Assembly (NCBI GenBank): GCA_002292025.1
Contig: DBBC01000087.1
Location: 1-11,330 of the forward strand
Reading direction: 5' to 3'
DNA from: Firmicutes bacterium UBA994
GTDB taxonomy: Bacteria; Bacillota; UBA994
Length of the DNA: 11,330 nucleotides
The notes beneath the pieces are model-generated. The model searched no databases and was not told the DNA's origin. It worked only from the letters and a program-made list of their open reading frames with translations. Positions within the stretch are counted from its first letter, which is position 1. Every line of letters starts with the position of its first letter. The position numbers were made by a program, and so were the translations under genes. Below are positions 1 to 7,227 of this stretch, piece by piece.

Positions 1-944
1 TTCGCGATAACAGCGAGGCAGCCAAATTGTTCGGCCTACACGACGAGAACCTGCGTGCCATTGAGGCTGCCTTCCCGGTGCGTCTCTTTAGCAAGGACAA
101 CGAGATGGTGATTTCAGGAGCCGTGCCGCATGTGTCCAAGGTGGAGCAAGTTATCAAGGGGATGCTAGAGATTCTGCGTAGCGGGGGGGAGTTAGGCCGG
201 GGAGACGTGACTTATCTTTTGCGTTTGGCTGGGGAAGGACAAGCTGTACGCACCTTTGCACAGGCGACCGACGTTATCGTGCAGACCACACGTGGCAAGC
301 AGATTAGACCCAAGACCGCAGGTCAGAAAAGATATCTCGATGCCTTACGCGCGCACGATATAGTTTTTGGTATAGGTCCAGCCGGAACAGGCAAAACGTA
401 CCTAGCCATGGCGCACGCTGTAGCCGCGCTAAAGGCGCGGGAGGTTAGCCGGCTGGTGCTCACCCGCCCAGCGGTGGAGGCAGGGGAGAGTCTTGGGTTC
501 CTGCCGGGCGACCTGCAAGACAAAGTAGACCCTTATCTGCGCCCTCTGTATGACGCACTGTATGACATTATGGGGGTCGAAACTTTTGCCAAGCATATGG
601 AGAAAGGCATCATCGAGGTTGCCCCGCTCGCTTACATGCGCGGTCGCACTCTGGACGATGCCTATGTCATCTTGGATGAGGCACAGAATACGACACCGGA
701 GCAAATGAAGATGTTTCTCACTCGTCTGGGATTTGGGTCACGGGCCGTAGTGACGGGCGACCTGACGCAGGCAGATTTGCCGCGCAGTAAAGTATCAGGC
801 TTAATGGACGCCAAGCGAGTATTGGCCGATATCGAGGGCATAGCCTTCGTCTTTCTCTCCCATACCGATGTCATCCGTCATGCGTTAGTACAGAAGATTA
901 TTCAAGCCTATGAGATAACAGCACACGGGGAGGAGAGTAAATGA
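1..944 (+). CDS. phoH: PhoH-family ATPase (PhoL type), 5'-truncated by the window edge
   Basis: A PhoH-family P-loop ATPase, a cytoplasmic protein linked by family knowledge to RNA metabolism and commonly encoded beside ybeY. Counting from the TTG at 27, the Walker A motif GPAGTGKT is at residues 117-124 and the Walker B segment VILDEAQ follows at 214-220. The N-terminal ~85 residues resemble the small KH-like domain of this family. The reading frame is open to the left edge (position 3 onward reads RDNSEAAK before LFGLHDENL), and that stretch looks like normal PhoH N-terminal sequence. The true start is therefore probably upstream of the window, and the TTG at 27 is an internal Leu codon. 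Full members are about 320 residues. The TGA stop overlaps the yqfF ATG (ATGA), which suggests translational coupling. Identity is very secure; the exact biochemical role in bacteria is less settled. Confidence 0.96.
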   Translation, partial: RDNSEAAKLFGLHDENLRAIEAAFPVRLFSKDNEMVISGAVPHVSKVEQVIKGMLEILRSGGELGRGDVTYLLRLAGEGQAVRTFAQATDVIVQTTRGKQIRPKTAGQKRYLDALRAHDIVFGIGPAGTGKTYLAMAHAVAALKAREVSRLVLTRPAVEAGESLGFLPGDLQDKVDPYLRPLYDALYDIMGVETFAKHMEKGIIEVAPLAYMRGRTLDDAYVILDEAQNTTPEQMKMFLTRLGFGSRAVVTGDLTQADLPRSKVSGLMDAKRVLADIEGIAFVFLSHTDVIRHALVQKIIQAYEITAHGEESK

Positions 945-3082
945 GCTATCTGAGCTTTGCACGTCTACGGCCGACACTCAAACGGCTGGCCATCTGGCAG
1001 CGGGGACTGCTGCTGGTGCTCGCCTATGGAGTGACAGTAGTAGCGCTGGTGTTCACCTTAGTGCCCGAAGCGGTAGATATTGAGATAGGTCAAGCCAGCC
1101 CACGCTACATTGGAGCACCACGTGTAATCGAAGATACTTTTACCACGGCGCTCCTGCGGCGTCAGGCCGCACAGGGAGTAGCGGAGGTCTTTGAGCAGGA
1201 CCCCACGGTCAGCGATCGCGTGAGCAAAGAGGCCGAATCTATTTTAAATTTCTTTGTGCATACTGCTCAAACCGAACCTGATGCCGGCAGGCGAGCAGAG
1301 ATGGTGCGGGCGGGGGTGACTTTCGCGATTACAGACAGTGCCGTTCAGACCGGCTTAACGCTGGATGCGGGGAGCGCAGAACAACTGCTGACCGAACTCA
1401 GGCTGGCACTTGACCCGGTCTATAGGCTCGGCATTAAAGTTGACGGACTCGAAGGCGCACGCGCGGCGGTGGTAACAGCGCTGCAGAACTCAGGCCTCCG
1501 AGCTTCGTATCGCGCACTTTTGTCTGAACTGGCTAGGGGTGTCATGCTTCCGAACATGCGCTTCAATGAAACTGCCACAGAGAGGCTGCGCAGTGAGGCG
1601 AAAGACAGGGTCCAGCCCGTTATGTTGCAGATTAGCGAGAAGATTATTGGGCAAGGCGAAATCGCGACAGAACGCGAGATCATGTTGCTGCAAGCTCTCG
1701 GCCTTTTGCGGCGCACTTTCGCTTGGAGGGTGATACTGGGCAGCCTGCTGTTTGCACTGATAGCTGTCGGGGTGCCGGCACTATATTTGTCTCGCGCCGA
1801 ACGAGAGCGTGACATTACCACCGCAGAATTCGCCCTCATTGCCGTTGTGTATGCAGGTACGATGTTCATTGGCCTAGGGTTGTCCACCCTATCGGGGCAT
1901 CTCTTCCCCATTGCCGGGGCAAGCATTTTGCTCACGGTGTTGCTTAACGCCAAGGTGGGGCTGATTGTGGGAGGCGCACTGAGTCTAAGCGCAGTCGGAT
2001 TGGTGGGACACGAACTGCCCTACCTGATGGTAGGGCTCTTAGGCACAGCGGTCGGGGTGCGGGCTGTTTCCACGCACGAACACCGCAGCGGCATAGCGCG
2101 AAGCGGCATGGCGGTGGGTCTGGTGAACGTGCTGGCGATAATGGCGCTGGGCCTGCTATATGGAGGGTTGCGGCCACAGATAGTGATTGACCTAGCTTGG
2201 GGCTTTGGGGGCGGTCTGCTGTCCGCTGTTTTGGCATTAGGTTTCCTGCCGTTTTTGGAGCAAGCCTTTGGCGTGACTTCGTCCATTAAGTTGGTTGAAC
2301 TATCAAACCCGCATCAGCCGCTGTTGAAACGACTCTTGTTTGAAGCTCCGGGCACATACCACCATAGTGCCATAGTGGCTAATTTGGCTGAAGCAGCAGC
2401 ACTAGAAGTTGGGGCTAACGCTCTTTTGGCGCGAGTTGGTGCCTACTATCACGATGTGGGCAAGCTGATGCGCCCGTACTTTTTTATTGAGAATCAGATT
2501 ATGATGGAGAACCCGCACAACGACTATCCGCCGCAGTTAAGCGCGTCAGTGATCATCAGCCATGTCCCGGATGGCGTGCAACTGGCCGAAAAGCATAAGA
2601 TCCCGCCTGTGTTGATTGACATCATTAAAGAACATCACGGCACATCCATGGTGCAGTACTTTCTCGCCAAGGCACAAGAACAAGGTCAAACCGCAGAACC
2701 CGGCGATTACGTCTACGAAGGGCCGCGCCCGCGCAGCAAAGAGTCGGCCATTGTCATGCTGGCGGATGTGGTGGAGGCCGCAGTGCGGTCGACAAAGATG
2801 CCTACGCCTGCTCAGATGGCGGACAAGGTTCACGGGCTGATCAGAGAAAGACTCTATGCAAAGCAGCTCGACGAAAGCGAATTGACCTTCAAGGAGCTAG
2901 ATAAAATTGGCGCGGTCTTTGTACGGGTTCTATCCAGCACTTTTCACCCCCGGATCGAGTACCCCGAGCAACAAGGAGGGTTAAAGTATGCAGGTGCTGT
3001 GGACAAACACGCAGGACAAGTTTCCCTTGCCCCCCCACCTTCCGGAACTGATGACGGCGCTAGCCACACGGGCAGGGGCTAG
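941..3082 (+). CDS. yqfF: YqfF/PgpH-type 7TM-HD membrane phosphodiesterase (c-di-AMP hydrolase)
   Basis: Membrane HD-domain phosphodiesterase of 713 residues. Characterised relatives such as Listeria PgpH hydrolyse cyclic di-AMP. Order of parts: a membrane anchor at ~20-41; a long extracytoplasmic domain to ~258; about seven membrane helices from ~262 to ~440; and a cytoplasmic HD domain. The HD metal ligands are visible as H474/H475, H504-D505, H541, H565/H566 and D609. The start is the ATG of an ATGA overlap with phoH, after a GGAGGAG-type ribosome site at 929-935. Oddity: the protein should end near RIEYPE (671-676), the usual C-terminal signature, but continues about 37 residues with a Pro/Gly/Ser-rich tail and overlaps ybeY by 95 bases. 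A TAA lies one base out of frame at 2982-2984, so the tail may follow a small indel. The core assignment is secure; the tail is uncertain. Confidence 0.94.
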   Translation: MSYLSFARLRPTLKRLAIWQRGLLLVLAYGVTVVALVFTLVPEAVDIEIGQASPRYIGAPRVIEDTFTTALLRRQAAQGVAEVFEQDPTVSDRVSKEAESILNFFVHTAQTEPDAGRRAEMVRAGVTFAITDSAVQTGLTLDAGSAEQLLTELRLALDPVYRLGIKVDGLEGARAAVVTALQNSGLRASYRALLSELARGVMLPNMRFNETATERLRSEAKDRVQPVMLQISEKIIGQGEIATEREIMLLQALGLLRRTFAWRVILGSLLFALIAVGVPALYLSRAERERDITTAEFALIAVVYAGTMFIGLGLSTLSGHLFPIAGASILLTVLLNAKVGLIVGGALSLSAVGLVGHELPYLMVGLLGTAVGVRAVSTHEHRSGIARSGMAVGLVNVLAIMALGLLYGGLRPQIVIDLAWGFGGGLLSAVLALGFLPFLEQAFGVTSSIKLVELSNPHQPLLKRLLFEAPGTYHHSAIVANLAEAAALEVGANALLARVGAYYHDVGKLMRPYFFIENQIMMENPHNDYPPQLSASVIISHVPDGVQLAEKHKIPPVLIDIIKEHHGTSMVQYFLAKAQEQGQTAEPGDYVYEGPRPRSKESAIVMLADVVEAAVRSTKMPTPAQMADKVHGLIRERLYAKQLDESELTFKELDKIGAVFVRVLSSTFHPRIEYPEQQGGLKYAGAVDKHAGQVSLAPPPSGTDDGASHTGRG
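2973..2979 (+). promoter_or_regulatory. Strong ribosome binding site for ybeY inside yqfF
   Basis: AAGGAGG lies 8 bases before the ATG at 2988. This full-consensus site fixes the ybeY start although yqfF is still open in another frame. It also sits exactly where yqfF would be expected to stop, consistent with an ancestral arrangement in which yqfF ended just after the site. Confidence 0.85.
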
Positions 3083-3446
3083 ACTTTCGCTGGCTACAGA
3101 TACGGAACTCAGCCTAGCCTTTGTCGATGATGAAGAAATGCAACGCCTAAACCGAGACTTTCGCGGACAGGATTGCCCGACCGACGTATTGTCTTTTGCC
3201 GATGCGTGTAAGGAAGAGCTGGTTATGCCTGAAGAAGCACCAAAGCTGCTGGGCGATATTATTATCTCGGTGGAGCGGGCGCGGGCGCAGGCCGCTGAAT
3301 TCGGCCACAGCCTAGAACGAGAGATGGCATTTCTGTTGGTGCACGGGCTGCTCCACCTAGCCGGGTTTGAGCACGATGCACAGAACTGCGGCAAGATGCA
3401 CGAACTGACCGAAAGCATTCTGAGCGAGGCGGGTTTGACGAGGTGA
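2988..3446 (+). CDS. ybeY: YbeY endoribonuclease / rRNA maturation factor
   Basis: Zinc-dependent single-strand endoribonuclease of the UPF0054 family (152 residues, typical length), acting in 16S rRNA 3'-end maturation and 70S ribosome quality control. The metal-binding H-x3-H-x5-H signature reads [11 protein letters not shown], with H119, H123 and H129. The family-typical block [17 protein letters not shown] is at 54-70. The ATG at 2988 gives the usual short N-terminal beta strand and has a consensus ribosome site. The first 95 bases overlap the tail of yqfF in a different frame. The TGA stop overlaps the dgkA GTG start (GTGA). Its place beside phoH and two genes before era and cdd matches the conserved Firmicutes neighbourhood, where PhoH, YbeY and Era all bear on RNA or ribosome assembly. 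Assignment is secure. Confidence 0.96.
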   Translation: MQVLWTNTQDKFPLPPHLPELMTALATRAGARLSLATDTELSLAFVDDEEMQRLNRDFRGQDCPTDVLSFADACKEELVMPEEAPKLLGDIIISVERARAQAAEFGHSLEREMAFLLVHGLLHLAGFEHDAQNCGKMHELTESILSEAGLTR

Positions 3447-3820
3447 AACGGCAGCATACACTGCGCGACAGTTTCCACGATGCACATGCAGGAATAAGGA
3501 CAGCGCTGCGGGAAGAGCGCAATATGCGGATACATTTTGCGGCGCTGGTATTATTGGGAGTCGTTAGCCTAGCACTTGGGCTTAGCACCATGGAGTGGGC
3601 GGTCTTGTTGCTGGCAGCAGGGGCAGTAGTAGGGCTTGAGCTCATCAACTCAGCCGTGGAAAGAGCGGTAGACCTCGCGCATCCGAATGAAAGCGAGCTA
3701 GCTGCCGCGTCCAAGAACCTTGCCGCCGGCGGAGTGCTGGTGGCTTCCGTCGTGGCAGTGCTGGTGGGCTGCTTAGTGCTCGGGCCTAAGCTCTGGGCCC
3801 TATTCCTAGCTATAAAATAA
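3443..3820 (+). CDS. dgkA: DgkA-family lipid kinase (undecaprenol/diacylglycerol kinase)
   Basis: Small integral membrane kinase (125 residues). In Gram-positive bacteria this family mainly phosphorylates undecaprenol, recycling the lipid carrier for cell-wall synthesis; the E. coli relative uses diacylglycerol. Visible parts: amphipathic N-terminus with EERNMRIH (24-31); three hydrophobic helices near 32-48, 52-70 and 96-114; and the active-site block [13 protein letters not shown] (65-77), holding E66, N69 and E73, which match E69, N72 and E76 of E. coli. Oddity: the following conserved Lys-Asp pair is K91-N92 (ASKNLAAGG), so the usual Asp is replaced by Asn. The GTG start overlaps the ybeY stop (GTGA); only a modest GA-rich ribosome site precedes it. 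Family assignment is secure. The substrate, and whether activity is altered, are inference. Confidence 0.93.
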   Translation: MKRQHTLRDSFHDAHAGIRTALREERNMRIHFAALVLLGVVSLALGLSTMEWAVLLLAAGAVVGLELINSAVERAVDLAHPNESELAAASKNLAAGGVLVASVVAVLVGCLVLGPKLWALFLAIK

Positions 3821-3832
3821 GGGGGTGAGCGC

Positions 3833-4531
3833 TTGCGCAGAGTTAAGACGTACTTTTTAGCAGGGCTGATAGTTATATTGCCGGCAGCGGTCACCGTTTA
3901 CGTTTTAATTGTGCTGTCGCGGTTCTTTGACGGGCTGCTTGCGCGTATCTTCTATGTGCTGCCTGCCATCGGGCCGCTATTGGCCGCAATCCCAGGCAGC
4001 GGCCTTGTAGTAACGGCTGTGACCGTGATTGTCATTGGCATGGTCACGACAAACGTAGTAGGGCGGCGCGCTGTCGGGTACTGGGACAAATTCTTTCTGG
4101 GCATGCCTCTTGTCCGCGGCATATACAATTCGACCAAACAGATAGTGGATGCTTTTTTGGCGCCGGATAATTCTGCTTTTCAACAGGTGGTGCTGGTTGA
4201 ATACCCGCGCAAGGGCATCTATGCGCTTGGCTTCCTCACGAGTGAAGTTAAAGGCGAGGTGCAAAAGCGTACCGGTAGCAATTTGTTGGCGGTTTTTGTC
4301 CCTACTACGCCCAACCCCACCTCTGGCATGCTGGTTTTTGTGCCTAAAGATGAAGTTCAGAAGTTAGACATGCCTGTTGATGACGGCTTAAAGCTTATTG
4401 TTTCGGGGGGAGTTTACAGACCTATGACTGGTACAATGCCAGTAGTAGAACAGCAAGAGGAGGCGCCGGAACATGCGTCAGCAGTAGAACAGCGGGAGGG
4501 GGAGCCAGAACATGCGTCAGCAGTTAATTGA
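3833..4531 (+). CDS. DUF502 family membrane protein with duplicated acidic tail
   Basis: Member of the DUF502 family (PF04367), function unknown in bacteria; plant COV1-type proteins belong to the same family. The 232-residue protein has two membrane helices (~8-30 and ~52-75) and a conserved soluble part including PLVRGIYNSTKQ (92-103), a VVLVEYPR strand (119-126) and the signature VPTTPNPTSG (156-165). The TTG start at 3833 is chosen because it gives the family-typical N-terminus MRRVKTYFLAGL and is preceded by an extended ribosome site, GGGGGTGAG (3821-3829). Oddity: the last ~30 residues are two near-copies of a 13-residue unit ending EHASAV, created by a 39-base tandem duplication that also carries the cdd start signals. 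The gene overlaps cdd by 20 bases. It is an insertion between dgkA and cdd relative to B. subtilis. Family is secure; no function is assigned. Confidence 0.9.
   Translation: MRRVKTYFLAGLIVILPAAVTVYVLIVLSRFFDGLLARIFYVLPAIGPLLAAIPGSGLVVTAVTVIVIGMVTTNVVGRRAVGYWDKFFLGMPLVRGIYNSTKQIVDAFLAPDNSAFQQVVLVEYPRKGIYALGFLTSEVKGEVQKRTGSNLLAVFVPTTPNPTSGMLVFVPKDEVQKLDMPVDDGLKLIVSGGVYRPMTGTMPVVEQQEEAPEHASAVEQREGEPEHASAVN
4440..4524 (+). repeat. 39-base tandem duplication spanning the DUF502 tail and cdd translation start
   Basis: Bases 4440-4485 and 4479-4524 match at a 39-base offset in about 40 of 46 positions. The period is 13 codons, so the DUF502 frame is kept and its tail gains a second EHASAV-ending unit. 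Each copy contains a purine-rich ribosome site, then ATGCGTCAGCAGT. The second copy is the real start of cdd. The first is a duplicate start that runs into TAG. The six mismatches show the duplication is not brand new. Confidence 0.85.
4473..4487 (+). other. Possible four-codon minicistron (MRQQ-stop) upstream of cdd
   Basis: ATG CGT CAG CAG TAG follows a good ribosome site (AAGAGGAGG, 4455-4463) with 9-base spacing. It is a copy of the first four codons of cdd, cut off by TAG, and ends 24 bases before the cdd ATG. It lies inside the DUF502 gene in another frame. Initiation here would compete with or feed re-initiation at cdd. The sequence elements are visible; actual translation is inference. 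Confidence 0.4.
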
Positions 4532-4913
4532 GGCGGCTAAGACAGCGATCAGCCGCGCCTATGCCCCGTACTCTGGGTACAAGGTGGGGGCCGCGGTACT
4601 GGCTGCCGGCAAAATCTACAGCGGTGTAAACGTGGAAAACGCTTCTTATGGATTGACCATGTGCGCAGAACGTGCAGCTGTAACAGCAGCGGTAAGTGAT
4701 GGCGCGAAAAAAATGGAAGCAGTAGCTATAGCCGTAGAAAGAGGGAGCCCCTCGCCCTGTGGCGCTTGCCGACAAGTACTGCGCGAGTTCGCGGAAGACA
4801 TGGACATAATTTTAGTGGCCGGCGACGGCACTGTGCGTGACACCACATTGACACGCCTTTTGCCGGACTCATTTGGGCCAAGCTTTTTAAGTGAGAGACG
4901 ACGTGGCACATAA
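4512..4913 (+). CDS. cdd: Cytidine deaminase
   Basis: Zinc-dependent cytidine/deoxycytidine deaminase of the small tetrameric type (133 residues), converting these nucleosides to uridine/deoxyuridine in pyrimidine salvage in the cytoplasm. The substrate-binding block NVENASYG is at 40-47. The catalytic CAE gives zinc ligand C51 and proton-shuttle E53, and PCGACRQV (82-89) supplies C83 and C86. The ATG at 4512 is preceded by GGAGGGGGAG (4495-4504) at 7-base spacing and gives the standard N-terminus. The start region is duplicated 39 bases upstream. The gene overlaps DUF502 by 20 bases and the start of era by 11 bases or more. cdd before era is the conserved Firmicutes order; the nearby deoC adds a second step of deoxynucleoside breakdown. 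Assignment is secure. Confidence 0.95.
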   Translation: MRQQLIEAAKTAISRAYAPYSGYKVGAAVLAAGKIYSGVNVENASYGLTMCAERAAVTAAVSDGAKKMEAVAIAVERGSPSPCGACRQVLREFAEDMDIILVAGDGTVRDTTLTRLLPDSFGPSFLSERRRGT

Positions 4914-5790
4914 GTCTGGATTTATTGCCGTGGTCGGGCGTCCCAACGTGGGTAAGTCTACTCTGCTGAACCGCGTATTAGGAGAAAAGGTCCTTATTGT
5001 CAGCGACAAACCGCAGACAACGCGCAATAAGATTCGCTGCATCTATACTGAACACGGACTGCAAGCGGTGTTTCTCGACACGCCGGGCGTGCATAAACCT
5101 CACCACCGTTTGGGCGAGCGGCTAGTCGCCACCGCATTTAGGGCACTTGCGGAAGTAGACCAAATATGGCTGGTAGTGGAGCCAGAGGCGCGGGTCGGAC
5201 GGCCCGAGCGTGAGATTATCGCTAAGTTTCCCCAAGGGGCACAGGCAGTCCTGATCGTAAACAAAATCGATACCGTTACCCCGTCCGCCATCGAGCACAC
5301 ATTGGCCGCTTTTCGTGTCGCGTATGATTTTAAGGCGGCGTACGGTGTATCCGCCGCTACGGGTGAACGGGTGCCGGAGCTCCTCGCGCACTTACGCGCT
5401 ACATTGCCCATTGGTCCGCAGTACTACCCCGTCGACATGATTATTGACCAGCCGGAGCGTTTTGTCGCCGCAGAGATTATCCGCGAAAAGGTTTTAGAAC
5501 TTACGCGCGATGAAGTGCCGCACTCTACCGCGGTCGTGGTTGAGGGCATGAAAGAACAAGAAGACATAGTGCACGTGACGGCTACTATTTATGTGGAAAG
5601 GGAGTCGCAGAAGGGGATAATAATCGGCAAGTCTGGGGCCATGTTAAAAGCTATTGGCACGGCGGCGCGGATGGACATAGAAAGCCTCTTGGGAAGTCAG
5701 ATTCACCTCGCGCTGTGGGCTAAAGTACGTAAAGACTGGCGCCAGAAGGAACACGAACTGAAGCACTTAGGGTATGAGCGAGAAAGGTAG
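4903..5790 (+). CDS. era: GTPase Era
   Basis: Essential-type GTPase that binds 16S rRNA near its 3' end and assists 30S assembly. It has an N-terminal GTPase domain and a C-terminal KH domain. Numbered from the GTG at 4903: G1 GRPNVGKS (12-19), G3 DTPG (59-62), G4 NKID (120-123), G5 SAATG (150-154), and KH loop GIIIGKSGAMLK (238-249). Two GTG starts are possible, at 4891 and 4903. I prefer 4903 because it gives the common short N-terminus (M-A-HKSGFIAVVGRP) and has GAGAG just upstream, while 4891 has no visible ribosome site; the difference is only four residues. Length (about 295) is typical. It overlaps cdd by 11 bases and is followed by deoC after 8 bases. Function is secure; the start is moderately sure. 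Confidence 0.95.
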   Translation: MAHKSGFIAVVGRPNVGKSTLLNRVLGEKVLIVSDKPQTTRNKIRCIYTEHGLQAVFLDTPGVHKPHHRLGERLVATAFRALAEVDQIWLVVEPEARVGRPEREIIAKFPQGAQAVLIVNKIDTVTPSAIEHTLAAFRVAYDFKAAYGVSAATGERVPELLAHLRATLPIGPQYYPVDMIIDQPERFVAAEIIREKVLELTRDEVPHSTAVVVEGMKEQEDIVHVTATIYVERESQKGIIIGKSGAMLKAIGTAARMDIESLLGSQIHLALWAKVRKDWRQKEHELKHLGYERER

Positions 5791-5798
5791 GGATTATT

Positions 5799-6476
5799 TT
5801 GGAGTATAGGCAACTGGCACGATGCATCGACCACACCGTACTTAAGGCAGACGCCCTGCCTGCGGATATTAGTAAGCTCTGCGAAGAGGCGGTGAAATAC
5901 AACTTTGCGGCAGTTTGCGTCAACTCTTGCTATGTCCCCTTGGTGAAGCAATCGGTGCATGGCGATGTCGGCATAGCGAGCGTGGTGGGGTTCCCGCTTG
6001 GGGCGGCGTCTACTTATGCTAAGTGCGAGGAAACGCGAGAAGCCGTCCGCCAAGGCGCTACAGAAATCGACATGGTAATTAACATCGGGTGGCTCAAAGC
6101 TGGCTTGATACAGGCGGTGGAGGAAGATATTCGCCGCGTAGTAGACGCGGCCGATAAGGCGCTGGTCAAAGTTATTCTGGAGGCCGCTCTCCTTAGTGAT
6201 AAAGAAAAAACGCGCGTATGTGAAATGGCTGTGGCCGCGGGAGCGGCTTTTGTTAAGACATCTACCGGGTTTGGCCCCGCAGGTGCGACTGTAGAGGACG
6301 TGGCACTGATGCGGCGCGTTGTCGGGGATAAGCTCGGCGTCAAGGCCTCCGGCGGTGTCCGCAACCTCACCCTGGCATTAGCTATGCTGTCGGCAGGGGC
6401 AAATCGCATTGGGACTAGTTCGGGCGTCTCGATAGTGGAGGAGTGTAAGTCTGGGCATGCCGCTAGTCAAGGCTGA
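5799..6476 (+). CDS. deoC: Deoxyribose-phosphate aldolase
   Basis: Class I aldolase (225 residues) that splits 2-deoxyribose-5-phosphate into acetaldehyde and glyceraldehyde-3-phosphate, the last step of deoxynucleoside catabolism. Key residues are visible: D91 in TEIDMVIN (E. coli D102), K124 in LVKVILE, the Schiff-base K153 in FVKTSTGF (E. coli K167) and K182 in VKASGG (E. coli K201). The TTG start at 5799 is the only start that gives the standard N-terminus (LARCIDHTVLK). It follows an AAGGTAGGG stretch (5784-5792), an imperfect ribosome site. The gene sits 8 bases after era and overlaps recO by 20 bases. deoC is not part of the B. subtilis version of this cluster; with cdd nearby it makes a partial salvage pair. 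Assignment is secure. Confidence 0.95.
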   Translation: MEYRQLARCIDHTVLKADALPADISKLCEEAVKYNFAAVCVNSCYVPLVKQSVHGDVGIASVVGFPLGAASTYAKCEETREAVRQGATEIDMVINIGWLKAGLIQAVEEDIRRVVDAADKALVKVILEAALLSDKEKTRVCEMAVAAGAAFVKTSTGFGPAGATVEDVALMRRVVGDKLGVKASGGVRNLTLALAMLSAGANRIGTSSGVSIVEECKSGHAASQG

Positions 6477-7227
6477 GGGCGTTGTACTTAGGACCGGCAA
6501 TCTGGGCGAGTGGGATAGGCTTGTTGTAATACTTACGGCGGGTTACGGCAAGGTGCGGGTGATAGCCAAGGGAGCGAGGAAAGTTCAGAGTCGCTATGCC
6601 TCTGTCACACAATCACTCACACACATTGGATTTACCGCTTATGTCGGGGGTAAGTTGCCCACCTTAAGTCAAGCCGAAGCGCTGGAGAGCTTCCGTCCCC
6701 TGCGGGAAGACCTCGATAGCCTAGCCTATGCCCTCTACATGCTTGAACTGGTCGATATCTCCCTTGTCGATGGGCAGCCGCATGACGACATTTTGAGCCT
6801 GCTTATCGCCTGCTTGCACATCCTAAGCCATACAGAGCACCGCGAACTTCTATTAGCGTTTTTTGAGTTGCGTCTACTGGCAAGGCTTGGGTTCGCCTTA
6901 GAATCTGAGGCATGCCCGCGCTGCGCGGGTCGTCCGGGCCAGCATTTGGTGGTCGACTTGCCAGGGTTTCCGTGTCTTAAGTGCAGCCAAACCGAAGGCC
7001 CACGCCTACAAGTTAGGGTTAGCGATGACGCCATGAAGCTTTTACGCAAGTTAAACGGTGGTGACTGGCGCGCTGTGGAAAGTCTGTGCGCTCCGGTAGC
7101 GGGTGAAAGGGAACTAGCCGCGGCACTCGACAGCATAGTATTTGCCAAACTAGAGAAGCGGCCGGAGAGCCATGGATTTCTGTGCGCCATGCGTGTTGAT
7201 GCGCGGAGTAAAGGAGGACGTACGTGA
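6457..7227 (+). CDS. recO: DNA repair protein RecO
   Basis: Recombination mediator of the RecFOR pathway (256 residues, typical). It helps load RecA on SSB-coated single-stranded DNA and anneals strands. The N-terminal OB-fold begins with the typical KAEGVVLRTGNLGEWDRL (5-22). The helical C-terminal part carries a four-cysteine zinc site, C153-x2-C156 and C173-x2-C176, seen in many RecO proteins. The ATG at 6457 gives the canonical N-terminus. A TGGAGGAG run at 6436-6443 lies rather far upstream (13 bases), so initiation probably relies on coupling with deoC, which it overlaps by 20 bases. The TGA stop overlaps the GTG of the next gene (GTGA). The era-recO adjacency of Firmicutes is interrupted here by deoC, and no glyQS follows. 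Assignment is secure. Confidence 0.94.
   Translation: MPLVKAEGVVLRTGNLGEWDRLVVILTAGYGKVRVIAKGARKVQSRYASVTQSLTHIGFTAYVGGKLPTLSQAEALESFRPLREDLDSLAYALYMLELVDISLVDGQPHDDILSLLIACLHILSHTEHRELLLAFFELRLLARLGFALESEACPRCAGRPGQHLVVDLPGFPCLKCSQTEGPRLQVRVSDDAMKLLRKLNGGDWRAVESLCAPVAGERELAAALDSIVFAKLEKRPESHGFLCAMRVDARSKGGRT

Noticed and set aside
27..29. TTG as the start of phoH
   Set aside because: The frame is open to the left edge, with PhoH-like residues before it, so the true start is most likely outside the window.
1420..1953. A 177-residue open frame on the minus strand inside yqfF
   Set aside because: It lies wholly within the membrane region of yqfF, has shadow-like composition and no ribosome site or family signature that I can see.
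3262..3894. A 210-residue open frame on the minus strand across ybeY, dgkA and DUF502
   Set aside because: It spans three clearly coding plus-strand genes, its composition is Ser/Ala/Pro-rich as expected of an antisense shadow, and it has no recognisable domain.
6436..6476. deoC extending into recO through a lost stop (TAA one frame away at 6446-6448)
   Set aside because: deoC at 225 residues is of normal family length and the 20-base overlap is ordinary, so an indel is not needed to explain it.
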